Source of the DNA: Molanna angustata
Lineage: Eukaryota > Arthropoda > Insecta > Trichoptera > Molannidae
Assembly (NCBI GenBank): GCA_963576475.1
Contig: OY754967.1
Location: 22,593,914-22,657,913, forward strand
Direction: 5' to 3'
Length of the DNA stretch: 64,000 nt
The notes under the pieces were generated by a model, which worked only from the letters and a program-made list of their open reading frames with translations, had not been told where the DNA came from and made no database searches. Within the stretch, counting starts at the first letter, position 1; every line of letters starts with the position of its first letter. The position numbers were made by a program, and so were the translations under genes. Below, piece after piece: positions 46,434 through 56,973 of the stretch.

Positions 46434-46573
46434 ATGATAGCGTTTGTTGTAAGCAAGTGTCGTCATCATTCTCATTGCTAAATATCTTATTCCGATGTTA
46501 ATCTAAAATGGGAATCTGGCGGTGGAAGATGCTGCAATGGATACAAATTCTAATGCCAGAATACAGACAGTGA
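46434..46573 (+). promoter_or_regulatory. Three upstream ORFs before the giant CDS
   Basis: Downstream of the presumed 3' splice site at 46430 there are three ATGs before the main start. uORF1 is 46434-46481 (15 codons plus stop). uORF2 is 46495-46506 (3 codons plus stop). uORF3 is 46508-46573 (21 codons plus stop); it has a good context (A at -3, G at +4) and overlaps the main ATG at 46537 in another frame. If all lie in the mature mRNA, ribosomes would need leaky scanning or reinitiation to reach the main start. The mRNA 5' end is not known from sequence alone. Confidence 0.5.
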
Positions 46574-49500
46574 ATCAGAATTTAATCGAACATAACAAAT
46601 TTATCGAATCCAGCGATGGCCGAAATGTATCTGGTCCAATGTTTTCTCAGGAACGCATTGTTCAAAAGAAGGATGGCACTTCACGGCCTTGCGCTGTTAT
46701 AGGGCCTGAAAATGTTGTGGCTCATTCAAGAGTGGAGGGGTATACCGGACACGGGTGGTCTCATATGCCAGAAGGGGTATCACCATATTATCGAACAGCG
46801 CCGGTTGCACCTGGTCCTGCTCACTATTCTACTGAGAAGATATATCCTCCTAGAAACATTTCTCCTCGTCACACTTTTCAAGAGAATATGAATAGGATTA
46901 TTGTACCTTCCAGTGAAATTAAATTGAGAAATGAATCATTTCTACCGCCTCCGACACAAAATGCGTCTCAAGAAATTTCAAAAGCAAATTTGTCATCTCT
47001 CAGTGTCGAAGCTTCGCATCATCCTTATACAAGAGAGACTGAAGCTTTGAGACCTATACCTGGTACTTATGCCATTCATGGGTACACTGTTAATAACAGA
47101 GTTCATAATAGTACAATGGCTCCTTATCCCAATATGTATTATAATGCTGATTATCAACATTTACCTGAGGATTATCAAAATCATCGGATACAATTAATTA
47201 AAAGTAATCAAATATTTCAAAAAGTGGGAGATTCCTCTGCATATGTACCTGAGTATCCTAATAATCCATATGCTCGTTTAAATAGTGTTCGGTATGAACC
47301 TTATCCATCAGTAAAAGACAAATATGGTCATTCCAGATATGAGTATTACCAATATCCAGGTCAGTGTCCTCCAGATTGTGTGTCATTTCAAAAGTGTAAT
47401 GAATTAAACAAGAAACTTCCTGGACAGTCTTATCCAGACATGAGGTACTACCATATGATGCAACCAAGATATGTTGAGTCTTACCCAGTTGTGCATAATC
47501 CTGATATACGTTCCAAAATACCTTCTAGAAGAGTTCAAAGTAATATTTCATATATCACAGACACCACTGGACATTCTGTGGATTCATATCCGGGACAAGG
47601 AAAATTAAATGGAATTAACTTACACGACAAAAATCAGTATCCTGTCAACTCTCGAAACACTCATGAATCTGCAAAGTTGAAGGTTGATTATTATTCTCAA
47701 TATAGAAATTTACCTTATCCAGAGTTGAGAAATGAAGGTTTACAAAACCAAAATTATAATAAAAGTCATATTTCTTCATATCCCGCCAGACCCGTTGAAT
47801 CAAATGAGACATATTCAAGTCTTAATCAAATTTATTCAAAACCAATGGACGTTCAGTTAAACGATAGAGTTTCAGATTATGATATGGCTAATTATCACAA
47901 GTATAGTCAGAGATATAGTTCGTATAATCCTTTAGCTAGGATACCTACTGATTTTTCTCCAAATGTTATTTCCCCTTGTGACTCTAATACAAGCTATGAT
48001 AGTTTGAACACATTATCTCACCAGTATCAAGAAGATGGTGGCTATGTAAGCCAATGTTCGACAGCAAGCGGAAGAAGTTCAGAGTTACCTCCAGGTTATA
48101 CTAAGATCAATGGTGAACATATTTATCAAGGAACATTTATCCGTAACTCAAACACAGCTTCTAATTTCATTAATCCAAATGAAGTGGGTATCAAATTCGA
48201 GAAAACATTAAAAAATGACCATGATAAATCAGCCATGAATTTAAGACAATTTTTAGAAAGGTGGGATGAAGAGTATGAGGATGTGAACGTATCAAAAGCT
48301 TCGTTAGACACACTCAGTACTAATGAACATAACAATGTTGGTACAACACAATCAGTCATCAGTACAAATCCTGTTACAGAAGAGCTTCATGTCCTTGACA
48401 AAGTTAGTATTGCGGAAGATGAATTGCACAAGTATAGCCATATTCAAAAGGTTTCTAAATTACCAGACAATATAAAAGATTTTATAAATTTAGGAAATGT
48501 TGGTAAGAATGTGGACAAAAATATGAATTTGGGTAAGAATACAAATAAAAATATAAATTCTCAGAATGGTAATATAAAAAGGGATCAATTTAACAATATG
48601 ACACATTTTATGTATAATTCCTCGGAAACTTTTAATAACTCTATAACAAATGAATTGGTAGATGTTGAAGCAAAGATAAGTCAGTCTATAATACATAAAG
48701 ATGTTGGTTGTAATTTTGAAATAAAACCATGTAGCCCTGGTAAACCAGTCGAAACGAAAATTGAAATACCGCAAACTTTTAAACCTAACAGTACAATGAA
48801 TTCACAAATTAATAAAGATGTGTTTGAAGATCACATATCAATCAACAATCAGTCCTTACTAAATTTAAATAATAAATTGAATAAAAGTTCTATGAGAAGT
48901 AACTGTGAAAATAGCAAGGATGAAATGAAAAACATCCCTAAAAAGTCACATGAAAAAAGTCAGGTGGGAATAAATTCTCTTCAAGAAAGAAAATTACTTA
49001 AAAATGAAATAATCAATACTCCTCATCACTCTCAAATGTCTAATGTGTCTGTGTTGAACGAAATAGGATTTGAAAGCAAAGTCAACAAATCAAATATCTA
49101 TTCAAAAGTACATCGTCCTCAGCAAAATGTTAATTCTACATCTGAATTATTAAGCAATGTGTCTGTTGGCCATGAAATCAGTATTGGAAAAGGTATAACA
49201 GTTAAAAGTAAAGTTAATGTTTGTAATTCTGGAATGAATGATTTCAGTTTACGTCAATCTAAAATTGGTGAGTGTATAGAATCTTTTAATCCTAAAACTC
49301 ATTTAAACGAAACTAAATCATATGCAACTGTTAGTACCTCTGTGCATAATTTTACCGAATCGCTTATGGAAAATAGTAAAGCAAATCAAAAGTCTGTGGG
49401 TGCTAAATGTGAAACAAATAATTTCAATAACAATATGTCCAATGCTATATTAGGCAAAAAAGGTGATAATTTGTGTATCCAAAATGAGTTTAATAATACC

Positions 49501-52500
49501 AATTTAGTGAATGAAGTAATGATAAATGTTACTGAAAGTAATTTCAAAAATGCCATTTCTAAAAAATTAAGTGCTGTGATACATAATGATCAGTTGTGTC
49601 TGGAGACATCAAATGTTATAAAAAAGTCTCATACAGAAGATAAAAGAAAAAATATTGAATCGTCTCCAAGTGAAATAGTGTTATCTCCTCTTGTTAACAA
49701 ACATATTCCAAATGAACAATTGCAAGAAGCTGATAGTGTTCCAAAAAGTCCAAGGTCAAAATCTGTTTTGAAATATGTAAGTACAATAAAAAATAACCAA
49801 AATGTGAAAACATTCTCATCTAAAGATATGTTAAGTGATAATTCCATCAAGTATGATATGAATGCAATTGATATTGAATCAGAAATTAACTTTTCAGTTA
49901 TTGGTTCCAAAAATAAAGAAAAATATAATTTAGTCAATAGTTGTAATTCTATTAGCTCAGATAGCAAAACACAAGTTGATGTTAAACATGATCTTAAGAT
50001 TAGAAATATGGAAGATTCTTTTGTATATCATTCTGATATAAGTAAAAGTGGAAAAACCATTGCAAGCAGTTTATTTTTAACAAGTGATTCTAATTTAAAT
50101 GTATGTGATGCAGAATACACACAAAAATCAGTAATTATCAATAATATGAAAAATGAGGAAAACGAAATGACTAAAAGGTTATCACATTATCCAACTAATA
50201 CTCGTTCGACCGTTAATAATAAAATTGATAATGAGTTTTACATAAAAAATGATAGTTATATAGGAAAATGTTCAGATATAGGTATAGTAACTAATAAGAA
50301 TATATTTGATAAGGAAGATATAGGAAAATCTATTTTGGCTTATCCTTATATACCTACTGAGAATGTAACAATTAATACATCATCAAACTATGACATGGGT
50401 ACATCACCTGAACAATGTAAGACTAGTTTGATATTAAATGAAAAAAATACTAAAATTAAACTTACAAACAATTTCGAGGCACCTAAGAATTCTTTCAACT
50501 CTGTATCAGATTTATTTATTGAAGATCAAGTGACAGAAAATTCTAAAACACAAGACAATCACATATCTATAACAAATAATGCGTATGATAATAATGTGAT
50601 TGATGTAAATACTAGTATAAACAATGATACTGAATTGGAAAATAATAAAGCCAAAACTTTTGACCGACAAATACAAAATGATGATATTACAAATAATATT
50701 AATAATCTAGATTCAATTGCAAATCAGCCTGAATCTGATTGTATATTAGATGTAGTCAAATTAAATAGTGATTACATATCAGGTGAAGGTAAACCAACAA
50801 CTAATGATGTTATTCTAAATAACCATTCTAAAGTGGATTTACAGTCGAGCATTGTGCCAGAATCATTACTACATGATAGAGATCTTCCAGTTTCTTTATC
50901 AAAGGCTACTGGAGATGAACTTGCAATAAAAAAATATTCTCTTCCTATTTCATCTCTCACTGGCAATGTAAATGATATCATTTCAGTTGATACTAAAGCT
51001 AACATAGATAATTTAATTGATGATACATCAGCATTTCAATTAACTGATGGTAAAAAGTCAAATTATTGTGTTAGTAGTTTCGACACTACTATAAAAACTT
51101 TTATAGATGAAACAAGTAACACATGCCAAATTATTCATGAATTGAATTCAGAAATACCACAAAATTTAACCAAATGGAATCATAAAAATCAACCATTAAA
51201 AAATTATGTATCGTCAACAAATTCTTCCTTTAGTGACGATAAAACACTCCTTAATTCACATACAGAGTATAAACCTGCAAGTTTTGAATTAAGTGTATCA
51301 GAGACAAAGAGTCACAATATTTTTGAAAGCAACAATGAAAATCAAAATTTTGATACTGATCAGGAATTTGGTACCCAGATGCTTATTAATAATATTTGTT
51401 ATCCGATTGAGACACATCCGAATACAGCCAATAAAGTACAGTTAATTGATAGAGAGAATGAAGACCAAATTATTCTTAGTAAAGTAATTGAAAATGAAGT
51501 TAATGGTAAATTGATACAGGATAATATTTATTCCATTAAAACTGATTTTCCTAAGAAACAGAATACAGATGACAGTTGCAAGATGGAAAATAGTTCCCAT
51601 ACAACAAATTATTTAAAGAAACAAGATGCAGATGTCAGTTTTGAAATGGAAGATCATTCCATTAAAACAGATGTTCCTAAGAAACAGAATACAGATGACA
51701 GTTTCGAGATGGAAAATAGTTCCCATACAACAAATTATCCAAAGAAACAAGATGCAGATGATAGTTTTGAAATGGAAGATCATTCCATTAAAACAGATTT
51801 TCCTAAGAAACAGAATACATATGACAGTTTTGAGATGGAAAATAGTTCCCATACAACAAATTATCCAAAGAAACAAGATGCAGATGATAGTTTTGAAATG
51901 GAAGATCATTCCATTAAAACAGATTTTCCTAAGAAACAGAATACAGATGACAGTTTCGAGATGGAAAATAGTTCCCATACAACAAATTATCCAAAGAAAC
52001 AAGATGCAGATGTCAGTTTTGAAATGGAAGATCACTCCATTAAAACAGATTTTCCTAAGAAACAGAACACAGATGACAGTTTCGAGATGGAAAATAGTTC
52101 CCATACAACAAATTATCCAAAGAAACAAGATGCAGATGATAGTTTTGAAATGGAAGATCATTCCATTAAAACAGATTTTCCTAAGAAACAGAATACAGAT
52201 GACAGTTTCGAGATGGAAAATAGTTCCCATACAACAAATTATCCAAAGAAACAAGATGCAGATGTCAGTTTTGAAATGGAAGATCATTCTACTAAAACAG
52301 ATTTTCCTAAGAAACAGAATACAGGTGACAGTTTCGAGATGGAAAATAGTTCCCATGCAACAAATTGTCCAAAGAAACAAGATGCAGATGTCAGTTTTGA
52401 AATGGAAGATCATATCATTAAAACAGATTTTCCTAAGAAACAGAATACAGAAGACAGTTTTGAGATGGAAAATAGTTCCCATACAACAAATTATCCAAAG

Positions 52501-55500
52501 AAACCAGATGAAGATGTCAGTTATGAAATGAAAGATCATTCCATTAAAACATGTTTTCCTAAGAAACAGAGTACAGATTTTCCTAAGAAACAGAATACAG
52601 ATGACAGTTTCGAGATGGAAAATAGTTCCCATACAACAAATTGTCCAAAGAAACAAGATGCAGATGTCAGTTTTGAAATGGAAGATCATTTCATTAAAAC
52701 AAATTTTCTCAAAAAACATGACACAGATGCCAGCTTCGTGATGGAAGATAATTCCATTTCAACAAACCTCACCAAGAAACATGATGCAGATGGCAGATTA
52801 GGGATGGAAGGTAATTCCACTGAAACAATTTTATCCCAAAAACACGATAAGGATGACAGTTCAAAAATAGAAGATAAAAAAATAGTAAATAAATTGGTAA
52901 TAAGTAAAGTTATTAACAATGAATTATATGATGAACCCAACATGACTGACAAGAAAAATGAATTCATTGAAATAAATGTTGAATATGAAATGCAGCAAAG
53001 GAAGACAAAAAAAGTAAATTATGAAAATCATGAAATGCAAATAAGTGATAAAGAATCAAGTACTTGTAATGAGTGGGTTGATAAAAAGAAGTGTGCTGAA
53101 GTACATAATGAAATGCTCAAAATGGACAGTGAAATATCTTTAGAAAAAAATGAAATTAAAATAAATATGGAAAGAATATCTTTAAATAATGAAATAAATA
53201 ACCTAAAATACGAAACAAAAACAAAGGAAATTGAAACATTGGATATTAGTACTGAGATCAATGATGAGAACCATGAATTACAAAAAAATAATGATTTATC
53301 AAAATTTCAAATTGAAATCATTGAAACAAAGGATGTTCTTATTAAAACGAATTATAAAAAACCTGAATTACAAAAAAATGATGCTGAAATATGCATTTCT
53401 AATGAAAACATTAAATTGCCGAGAGAACTTATTCAATCGGCAGATGTCCCTACTGAGAGAAATAATGAAGACCATGAAATTCAAAAAGAATCTTTTGAAT
53501 TCTGTATTCATAATGAAAAGATCAACAAAAAATTAAAGTTTCTAGGTAAAGATAATGTATCAACTTTTGTTCCTATTACAAATGATGAAATGCTTAGAAA
53601 GGATACTGAATTATGCATTCTCAACAATGAAGGATTAGTAATGGATGTTGAAACAATGAATGTTCCTAATGAAATAAATAGTTATAGTAAAAATAAAATT
53701 CAAATAAATAATACTGATTACGAAAAATCTTTATTACAATGTGACAATATTGAAATAAATTATATGTCGAATAAAGAGATTGATGGAATACAAATGAAGG
53801 ATACTGAAATGCACATAAGTGATGAAAAATGTGAATTGCAATGCGAAGATACTATAGCAAAAAATCTTGCCAGGAAAATGGATAACGGAAAAAATGAAAT
53901 AGAATTAAGCAATACTGAAAGGTATATTTACCATGAAAAATTGAATTTGCAGAGTGGAGATAAAGAAAAAATGCATATATCTAATGAAACTAAGAAACAA
54001 ATATGTGAAGTAAAACATGAAATGCTAATTGCAAAGACTTCAAATGTTTTGTCTTCAGACATGATCATTAAAGACGATCTAAATGAAATTGCAACCAATG
54101 AAAGATCATTTAATGATTCTGATGAAAACTTTGATAATAAAATTGAAGGGTCTGATCATTTAAATCTACCTAGTAAAAGTGGAAATATTGATTTGAACAC
54201 TTTGAATTTAAAAAATAATTTTAAATCTTCTACTGATAATACAAATAGTTTTGATGTTAAAGACTTAAATAGTGTTGATTTTCCTACTAAAGATAAACAA
54301 AACACTGTTAATCTTCCTTCATGTGATATAAATAAAATATTAAATTCAGTTAATGCAGATGATGAAAATATTGACTTCACATTAGCTAAAAAAGTGGATG
54401 AACTTCTACCAAGAAATACAAATAGATATCCAGAAAGTTTAAAACATATCAATACTACTTTTATGGTTATAGAAAAAGATAACACTTTACAAGAAGTTCA
54501 TGCAAATTCATCTTTTGAAGATGATGTTAAAGATTCACAAGGAATAAATTCTATTATTAAATCTTCAGAAAATGTAGATGAAACTCATGATTTAGAATGC
54601 AAATTTAAAAGTAATATTAATGTTGATACTTCTATTACAAAAAATGCAAAATATGTTGAAAATCTTTCAAATAACTCTAGTAAATTTCGTCGTTTGACCA
54701 CATTATCTACAAAGAGTATTGAAAGTATCAATTCTTTAATGATTAATTCGGCTAATAATGTTAAATCTCCTTTGAGAAAAAAAGACGAAACCATTAATTA
54801 TGAAATGTTAAGTTCAGAAAATTTAGAGGATGTTGATCATTCTTTAAAAATTATTTGCCCACCTGTTGAAGAAAAGCTTAGTAAACATTCTATAGAAAAT
54901 TTAAGTGAAGATAGATCTCAATTACTTTCAAAACCTTTTGAAGTTCCTGATTCAACTAATTTAGATAAAAATGAAGAAATTGAAATTTCAGTACAAAATA
55001 GTGATATAAACATTTGTTTGATTGGTTTACTACCTGAAAATAATGAAAGTTTTTCAATTCCAAACAAAGAAAATTATTGTGTATCTAAAAGCAAATGTCC
55101 CATTGAACAACTAGACATAGATTTGAATTCTTCAGTTAAATATAAACTGGAATTGAATAAAGAAAACAATATAAATAAATATGACAACTTAGATTATGTG
55201 CAGCAATCAGAAAATATGAGTGATGATAGTTCTGCATCAAAAAATAACCTTGATGCTACTATTTTTGACTCTGAGAATTCATCTATATCAAATGATTCTA
55301 TTACTGTGAATTCAGAAAACATTACAGATGTGTTACAAGTCAGTAACACAAGTATCAATAAAAAACATGATAAATGTTCGCAGGATACAAATACTGCAGA
55401 AGAGTCTTTTGAAGATATACAATTGAGTGAAATTAAATTTGGAGAATATGATGGACAATTGCATTCCATTGAATTATCAGTCGAAGCTTGTCAAGAGTTT

Positions 55501-56973
55501 GTTTCAGTTAATGAAGGTGATATTTTGCTCTGTGAAATACAATCTCCTACGTCCCTATTTTGTGAAAATGAAACAATACAAGATGATCATATTTACGACC
55601 CAAATATTACAAAAAATGATGTTGATATCAATAAATTAGAAAGTATTATCAATGATATTGATTCAAAAGCTTTATGTGAAATAAAAGAAGCAGAATTGGA
55701 AAAATTCAGTAATAACGAATTGGAATTTGATGGTTGTTGGATAGAAGATATTGCTTGTGTAGAGACTGTTGTTTCGGAAGACATTGTTGAATCTGAGGAT
55801 GATGAAGATGCATCATCGCCTGAGCTAATTTTGGGACCAAATAATTCCAGTGATATTCAGTCAGTGCCTTACCACAATAATAGTTATGATGATAAAGTAA
55901 ATTTAGAAGATTCTAGTCATAGTTCAATATTGAGCTATGATCAATATATTAATTTTGATAAAAATAGTAATGATCTGGAAGACACAACAGACTCTAGTGA
56001 TTTATCAGCATCTGAGGAAGATGAACTAGAGTCTCTGAAGAAGAGCTTCAACGATGAATTCAACAATAATGTTAGAAATTCAAGTCAAACATCCAATAGT
56101 GAAAAGGACTTTGTTAAAACGGAACATTGCGAAAAAAATACAAATAATTTGAGAAAAAGATATTTTTGTGATACTTTTATACAAACTCGCCAAATTGAGG
56201 TGGATGAAAAAAAGACAAAATTTGATAATCCTCATGAAATAGACAATCCAGTTACTTTAAAGAATAATGAGTTAGACATTGATAATCTGAGTAAGAATCA
56301 TTTTGTTAAAGGGAAACTGATTACAAAGGGAGCACAGAAATATATACCACCAGTAAATATTCATAATCACAACTTGAAGTGTCAATTACCTCTCCCTAAA
56401 GAAAAACTACTTTCTCTTAAAAATATCAAAAAGAAGAATGAAAATGTAAAAGATACCATTGAAACTATTTACCAAAATGAAAGTAAAAAACTTTCTATTA
56501 TTCCGTTGCCCAAAAAGAAACCAAAACCTAATTTTGATGATGTTTTGAAGAATATAGACGAAACAAATATTACTTGGTGTAAAATGAAATTAAAAAAAAC
56601 AAAATATAAACATTCTATACCAAAAATATTGATTAGAAAAAGTGAACAAGGTGGATCTCACTACACTAGTGCTCATATTGTAAAACAAAAATCTCCCGAT
56701 CTAACGGGAAGTAAATGGCAACCCTTGGTGTATCTAGAAAGAAATGATGTTATTGAAGATATGATAAGAAATAAAAGTTCAAGGTTGTGGTTTAGTTGTG
56801 GTTCATCTTCAAATAATAATAACTCTTCTTCTTTTGAATTAAATAAAATAAAAAAAGAAAAATGCCATTTGACAAATATCAAGTTGAAAACAATAATTAA
56901 TTCATCTAAGCGTCATTTTGAAAAAGTTCCCAAATATTTAACTAGTCAGTCATTAAAAAAATATATTTTATAA
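46537..56973 (+). CDS. Giant low-complexity protein of unknown family, single coding exon
   Basis: This is one uninterrupted frame of about 3478 codons ending in TAA at 56971. The frame is open from 46507, but the first ATG is 46537, with G at -3 and +4, so I start there. I do not recognise the family. The N-terminal 500 residues are rich in Tyr, Pro, Ser and Asn (repeated YP, SYP motifs). A long Asn/Ser/Lys/Glu-rich region follows. Residues about 1669-2054 form a tandem array (separate entry), followed by a region of degenerate repeats. An acidic stretch near residue 3081 (VESEDDEDASSPE) precedes a basic C terminus near 3321 (PLPKKKPKPNFDDVL) and the better-ordered GSKWQPLVYLERNDVIEDM. The composition suggests an intrinsically disordered, probably nuclear protein; that is inference. 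The opening segment (SGPMFSQERIVQKKDG, GHGWSHMPEG) and the C terminus look most constrained and are best for homology searches. Confidence 0.85.
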   Translation: MDTNSNARIQTVNQNLIEHNKFIESSDGRNVSGPMFSQERIVQKKDGTSRPCAVIGPENVVAHSRVEGYTGHGWSHMPEGVSPYYRTAPVAPGPAHYSTEKIYPPRNISPRHTFQENMNRIIVPSSEIKLRNESFLPPPTQNASQEISKANLSSLSVEASHHPYTRETEALRPIPGTYAIHGYTVNNRVHNSTMAPYPNMYYNADYQHLPEDYQNHRIQLIKSNQIFQKVGDSSAYVPEYPNNPYARLNSVRYEPYPSVKDKYGHSRYEYYQYPGQCPPDCVSFQKCNELNKKLPGQSYPDMRYYHMMQPRYVESYPVVHNPDIRSKIPSRRVQSNISYITDTTGHSVDSYPGQGKLNGINLHDKNQYPVNSRNTHESAKLKVDYYSQYRNLPYPELRNEGLQNQNYNKSHISSYPARPVESNETYSSLNQIYSKPMDVQLNDRVSDYDMANYHKYSQRYSSYNPLARIPTDFSPNVISPCDSNTSYDSLNTLSHQYQEDGGYVSQCSTASGRSSELPPGYTKINGEHIYQGTFIRNSNTASNFINPNEVGIKFEKTLKNDHDKSAMNLRQFLERWDEEYEDVNVSKASLDTLSTNEHNNVGTTQSVISTNPVTEELHVLDKVSIAEDELHKYSHIQKVSKLPDNIKDFINLGNVGKNVDKNMNLGKNTNKNINSQNGNIKRDQFNNMTHFMYNSSETFNNSITNELVDVEAKISQSIIHKDVGCNFEIKPCSPGKPVETKIEIPQTFKPNSTMNSQINKDVFEDHISINNQSLLNLNNKLNKSSMRSNCENSKDEMKNIPKKSHEKSQVGINSLQERKLLKNEIINTPHHSQMSNVSVLNEIGFESKVNKSNIYSKVHRPQQNVNSTSELLSNVSVGHEISIGKGITVKSKVNVCNSGMNDFSLRQSKIGECIESFNPKTHLNETKSYATVSTSVHNFTESLMENSKANQKSVGAKCETNNFNNNMSNAILGKKGDNLCIQNEFNNTNLVNEVMINVTESNFKNAISKKLSAVIHNDQLCLETSNVIKKSHTEDKRKNIESSPSEIVLSPLVNKHIPNEQLQEADSVPKSPRSKSVLKYVSTIKNNQNVKTFSSKDMLSDNSIKYDMNAIDIESEINFSVIGSKNKEKYNLVNSCNSISSDSKTQVDVKHDLKIRNMEDSFVYHSDISKSGKTIASSLFLTSDSNLNVCDAEYTQKSVIINNMKNEENEMTKRLSHYPTNTRSTVNNKIDNEFYIKNDSYIGKCSDIGIVTNKNIFDKEDIGKSILAYPYIPTENVTINTSSNYDMGTSPEQCKTSLILNEKNTKIKLTNNFEAPKNSFNSVSDLFIEDQVTENSKTQDNHISITNNAYDNNVIDVNTSINNDTELENNKAKTFDRQIQNDDITNNINNLDSIANQPESDCILDVVKLNSDYISGEGKPTTNDVILNNHSKVDLQSSIVPESLLHDRDLPVSLSKATGDELAIKKYSLPISSLTGNVNDIISVDTKANIDNLIDDTSAFQLTDGKKSNYCVSSFDTTIKTFIDETSNTCQIIHELNSEIPQNLTKWNHKNQPLKNYVSSTNSSFSDDKTLLNSHTEYKPASFELSVSETKSHNIFESNNENQNFDTDQEFGTQMLINNICYPIETHPNTANKVQLIDRENEDQIILSKVIENEVNGKLIQDNIYSIKTDFPKKQNTDDSCKMENSSHTTNYLKKQDADVSFEMEDHSIKTDVPKKQNTDDSFEMENSSHTTNYPKKQDADDSFEMEDHSIKTDFPKKQNTYDSFEMENSSHTTNYPKKQDADDSFEMEDHSIKTDFPKKQNTDDSFEMENSSHTTNYPKKQDADVSFEMEDHSIKTDFPKKQNTDDSFEMENSSHTTNYPKKQDADDSFEMEDHSIKTDFPKKQNTDDSFEMENSSHTTNYPKKQDADVSFEMEDHSTKTDFPKKQNTGDSFEMENSSHATNCPKKQDADVSFEMEDHIIKTDFPKKQNTEDSFEMENSSHTTNYPKKPDEDVSYEMKDHSIKTCFPKKQSTDFPKKQNTDDSFEMENSSHTTNCPKKQDADVSFEMEDHFIKTNFLKKHDTDASFVMEDNSISTNLTKKHDADGRLGMEGNSTETILSQKHDKDDSSKIEDKKIVNKLVISKVINNELYDEPNMTDKKNEFIEINVEYEMQQRKTKKVNYENHEMQISDKESSTCNEWVDKKKCAEVHNEMLKMDSEISLEKNEIKINMERISLNNEINNLKYETKTKEIETLDISTEINDENHELQKNNDLSKFQIEIIETKDVLIKTNYKKPELQKNDAEICISNENIKLPRELIQSADVPTERNNEDHEIQKESFEFCIHNEKINKKLKFLGKDNVSTFVPITNDEMLRKDTELCILNNEGLVMDVETMNVPNEINSYSKNKIQINNTDYEKSLLQCDNIEINYMSNKEIDGIQMKDTEMHISDEKCELQCEDTIAKNLARKMDNGKNEIELSNTERYIYHEKLNLQSGDKEKMHISNETKKQICEVKHEMLIAKTSNVLSSDMIIKDDLNEIATNERSFNDSDENFDNKIEGSDHLNLPSKSGNIDLNTLNLKNNFKSSTDNTNSFDVKDLNSVDFPTKDKQNTVNLPSCDINKILNSVNADDENIDFTLAKKVDELLPRNTNRYPESLKHINTTFMVIEKDNTLQEVHANSSFEDDVKDSQGINSIIKSSENVDETHDLECKFKSNINVDTSITKNAKYVENLSNNSSKFRRLTTLSTKSIESINSLMINSANNVKSPLRKKDETINYEMLSSENLEDVDHSLKIICPPVEEKLSKHSIENLSEDRSQLLSKPFEVPDSTNLDKNEEIEISVQNSDINICLIGLLPENNESFSIPNKENYCVSKSKCPIEQLDIDLNSSVKYKLELNKENNINKYDNLDYVQQSENMSDDSSASKNNLDATIFDSENSSISNDSITVNSENITDVLQVSNTSINKKHDKCSQDTNTAEESFEDIQLSEIKFGEYDGQLHSIELSVEACQEFVSVNEGDILLCEIQSPTSLFCENETIQDDHIYDPNITKNDVDINKLESIINDIDSKALCEIKEAELEKFSNNELEFDGCWIEDIACVETVVSEDIVESEDDEDASSPELILGPNNSSDIQSVPYHNNSYDDKVNLEDSSHSSILSYDQYINFDKNSNDLEDTTDSSDLSASEEDELESLKKSFNDEFNNNVRNSSQTSNSEKDFVKTEHCEKNTNNLRKRYFCDTFIQTRQIEVDEKKTKFDNPHEIDNPVTLKNNELDIDNLSKNHFVKGKLITKGAQKYIPPVNIHNHNLKCQLPLPKEKLLSLKNIKKKNENVKDTIETIYQNESKKLSIIPLPKKKPKPNFDDVLKNIDETNITWCKMKLKKTKYKHSIPKILIRKSEQGGSHYTSAHIVKQKSPDLTGSKWQPLVYLERNDVIEDMIRNKSSRLWFSCGSSSNNNNSSSFELNKIKKEKCHLTNIKLKTIINSSKRHFEKVPKYLTSQSLKKYIL
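51541..52824 (+). repeat. In-frame tandem array of 42-residue units (126 bp) inside the giant ORF
   Basis: The unit begins T-D-F-P-K-K-Q-N-T-D-D-S-F-E-M-E-N and continues with a similar half, Y-P-K-K-Q-D-A-D-V-S-F-E-M-E-D-H-S-I-K. Each 42-residue unit is therefore itself a dimer of an older 21-residue motif. Nine well-kept copies start at 51541 and every 126 bp after it. The ninth, starting at 52549, carries an extra 24 bp that repeats the unit opening. A diverged tenth copy spans 52699-52824, and a partial eleventh follows. Neighbouring copies differ at only a few bases (DV/DD, NTD/NTY/NTG/NTE), so the array expanded recently or is being homogenised. Confidence 0.95.

Noticed and set aside
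46508..46573. Alternative start of the giant protein at ATG 46508
   Set aside because: This ATG is in another frame and ends after 21 codons, so it is a uORF. The main frame has no ATG before 46537.
51613..52719. 368-codon minus-strand ORF and 301-codon second plus-strand ORF over the repeat array
   Set aside because: A repeat unit divisible by three keeps stop-free frames open automatically. They have no start context or non-repetitive sequence of their own.
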